Source of the DNA: Kiloniellales bacterium | GTDB taxonomy: Bacteria > Pseudomonadota > Alphaproteobacteria > Kiloniellales > JAKSBE01 | Length of the DNA: 64,000 bases | Assembly: GCA_030066685.1 (NCBI GenBank) | Contig: JASJBF010000001.1 | Location: forward strand, 186,001 to 250,000 | Reading direction: 5' to 3' | In this document: positions 62,858-64,000 of the stretch, piece after piece | How the letters are laid out: every line of letters begins with the position of its first letter | Position numbering within the stretch: the first letter of the stretch is position 1 | The notes under the pieces: model-generated | The model's database searches: none | Told to the model about the DNA's origin: nothing | What the model saw: only the letters and a program-made list of their open reading frames with translations | Position numbers and translations under genes: made by a program

Positions 62858-62930
62858 CTTCCTCAGCACCGGGCACTGCCGCCTTTAGCCCGGAACAACA
62901 GGGACATGAGCAAGAAAGGCCAAGGGGCCA

Positions 62931-64000
62931 ATGCAGGTAACGGAAACTGAGACCGACGGCTTGAAACGCGAGTTCAAGGTCGTCATCGCCGCCAGCGACA
63001 TCGAGGAGAAGCTGGAGCACCGCCTGATGGAGCTGGGCAGCTCGATCAAGGTGCCGGGTTTCCGCCCCGGCAAGGTGCCGGTCCAGGTGCTCAAGCAGCG
63101 CTTCGGCCGCTCGGTCCTCGGTGAGGTCGTGGAACGGGCGGTGACCGACGGGTCCAGCCAGGCCCTGAGCGAGCGCGGCCTGCGCCCGGCGACCCAGCCC
63201 CGGATCGAGATCACGTCCTTCGACGAGGGCAAGGATCTCGAGTTTACGATGGCCTTGGAGCTGCTGCCCGAAATCAACCCGATCGACTTCGGCGATCTCA
63301 AGCTGACCCGGCTCAAGGTGGAGGTTGCGGACTCGGAGGTCGACGGCGCGCTGGATCACCTGGCCGGTCACCGGAAGGAGTCCAAGCCGCTCGAGAAGCC
63401 GCGCAAGGCTGAGAGCGGCGACGTGCTGGTGATCGACTTTCGCGGCAGCGTGAACGGCGAGGAGCTGCCCGGCATGGCCGCCGAGGACCATCACCTGGAG
63501 CTGGGCTCCAGCAGCTTCATCGAAGGCTTCGAGGACCAGCTGGTCGGCGTCGAGGTCGGCGAGGAGCGCCAGGTCAAGGTCCGCTTCCCCGACGGCTACG
63601 TCAATGAGAAGCTGGCCGGCCAGGAAGCGGTCTTCGAGGTCAAGGTCAAGGAGATCCGGGAGACCGTGCCAGCCACGGTCGACGACGACTTCGCCAAGGC
63701 CCTGGGCGAGGACAGCCTGGACTCCTTGAAGACCAGGCTGCGCGACCAGATCGGGCAGGACTACGAGCAGGCCAGCCGGACCCACCTCAAGCGCGAGCTG
63801 CTCGACAAGCTCGCCGAGGCGCACGACTTCGTGGTGCCGGCCGGCATGGTCGATGTCGAGTTCGAGACCATCTGGCCGCATATCGAAGAGGCGCTCAAGT
63901 CGGGCGAGCTCGACGAGGAGGACCAGGGCAAGAGCGAAGAGGAGCTCAAGGCGGAGTACCGCGAGATCGCCGAGCGGCGCGTCCGCCTGGGCCTGCTGCT
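62931..64000 (+). CDS. tig: trigger factor (3' end outside window)
   Basis: A frame that runs off the window after 356 codons. The N-terminal ribosome-binding domain shows the signature VPGFRPGKVPVQVLKQRFG. The PPIase domain (about residues 150-245) contains GDVLVIDFRGSVNGEELPG, FIEGFEDQLVGVEVGE and FPDGYVNEKLAGQEAVFEV. Trigger factor holds nascent chains at the ribosome exit. ATG 62931 has AAGGGG 5 nt upstream. clpP, clpX and lon usually follow in this order but lie beyond the window. Confidence 0.97.
   Translation, partial: MQVTETETDGLKREFKVVIAASDIEEKLEHRLMELGSSIKVPGFRPGKVPVQVLKQRFGRSVLGEVVERAVTDGSSQALSERGLRPATQPRIEITSFDEGKDLEFTMALELLPEINPIDFGDLKLTRLKVEVADSEVDGALDHLAGHRKESKPLEKPRKAESGDVLVIDFRGSVNGEELPGMAAEDHHLELGSSSFIEGFEDQLVGVEVGEERQVKVRFPDGYVNEKLAGQEAVFEVKVKEIRETVPATVDDDFAKALGEDSLDSLKTRLRDQIGQDYEQASRTHLKRELLDKLAEAHDFVVPAGMVDVEFETIWPHIEEALKSGELDEEDQGKSEEELKAEYREIAERRVRLGLL

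Overview
The window (about 66% G+C by eye) reads as chromosome from a free-living alphaproteobacterium, most like the order Rhodospirillales. Supporting signs are a glnB-glnA pair behind a sigma-54-type promoter, a CtrA-type box, a glutathione-dependent formaldehyde pathway, a cox-type molybdenum hydroxylase cluster and a tRNA-Leu next to the trigger factor gene. Genus cannot be fixed from the sequence alone. No phage, complete insertion sequence, CRISPR array or rRNA is visible. Coding density is high and many neighbouring genes overlap by ATGA or TAATG, which indicates translationally coupled operons.

Layout. 0-10.5 kb: end of an ABC permease; a HerA-like ATPase with an orphan soluble histidine kinase; an intergenic region with a CtrA box and a terminator that may bracket a small RNA; rsmI with a PhyH-type oxygenase; a lipoprotein/response regulator/sensor kinase operon; and a divergent pair made of a degenerate ParA-bactofilin fusion and a plain bactofilin. 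10.5-16.4 kb: desaturase, formaldehyde detoxification (fghA, adhC), class II aldolase, ATP-grasp enzyme, membrane-anchored hydrolase. 16.4-28.9 kb: a form II CO dehydrogenase-like (cox) system, with structural genes S-L-M, maturation genes D, E, a split XdhC and a MocA fusion, plus a distant coxG, interrupted by a large hybrid kinase and a 160-bp inverted-repeat element. 28.9-34 kb: a complete branched-chain amino acid/amide ABC importer (livJHMGF). 34.2-42.5 kb: nitroreductase and a ten-gene Mrp/Mbh-type cation/proton antiporter operon.

42.6-51.8 kb holds mixed housekeeping genes (methyltransferase, MFS transporter, stand-alone AsnC domain, DEAD-box helicase, two small hydrolases, parE, thioesterase). 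51.8-55.3 kb is nitrogen control (glnA, glnB), an aminotransferase and tRNA-His. 55.7-64 kb holds a Sel1/SPOR protein, an aldolase gene remnant, the NAD(P)HX repair enzyme, a TyrR-like regulator that lacks its AAA+ domain followed by an AceE/transketolase-type E1 enzyme, tRNA-Leu and the start of tig.

Most noteworthy are the ParA-bactofilin fusion with a destroyed P-loop beside a normal bactofilin, the CtrA-box/terminator small RNA candidate, the shortened TyrR next to a palindrome-preceded E1 gene, the 160-bp inverted repeat, and an antiporter subunit gene that appears to lack a normal start codon.
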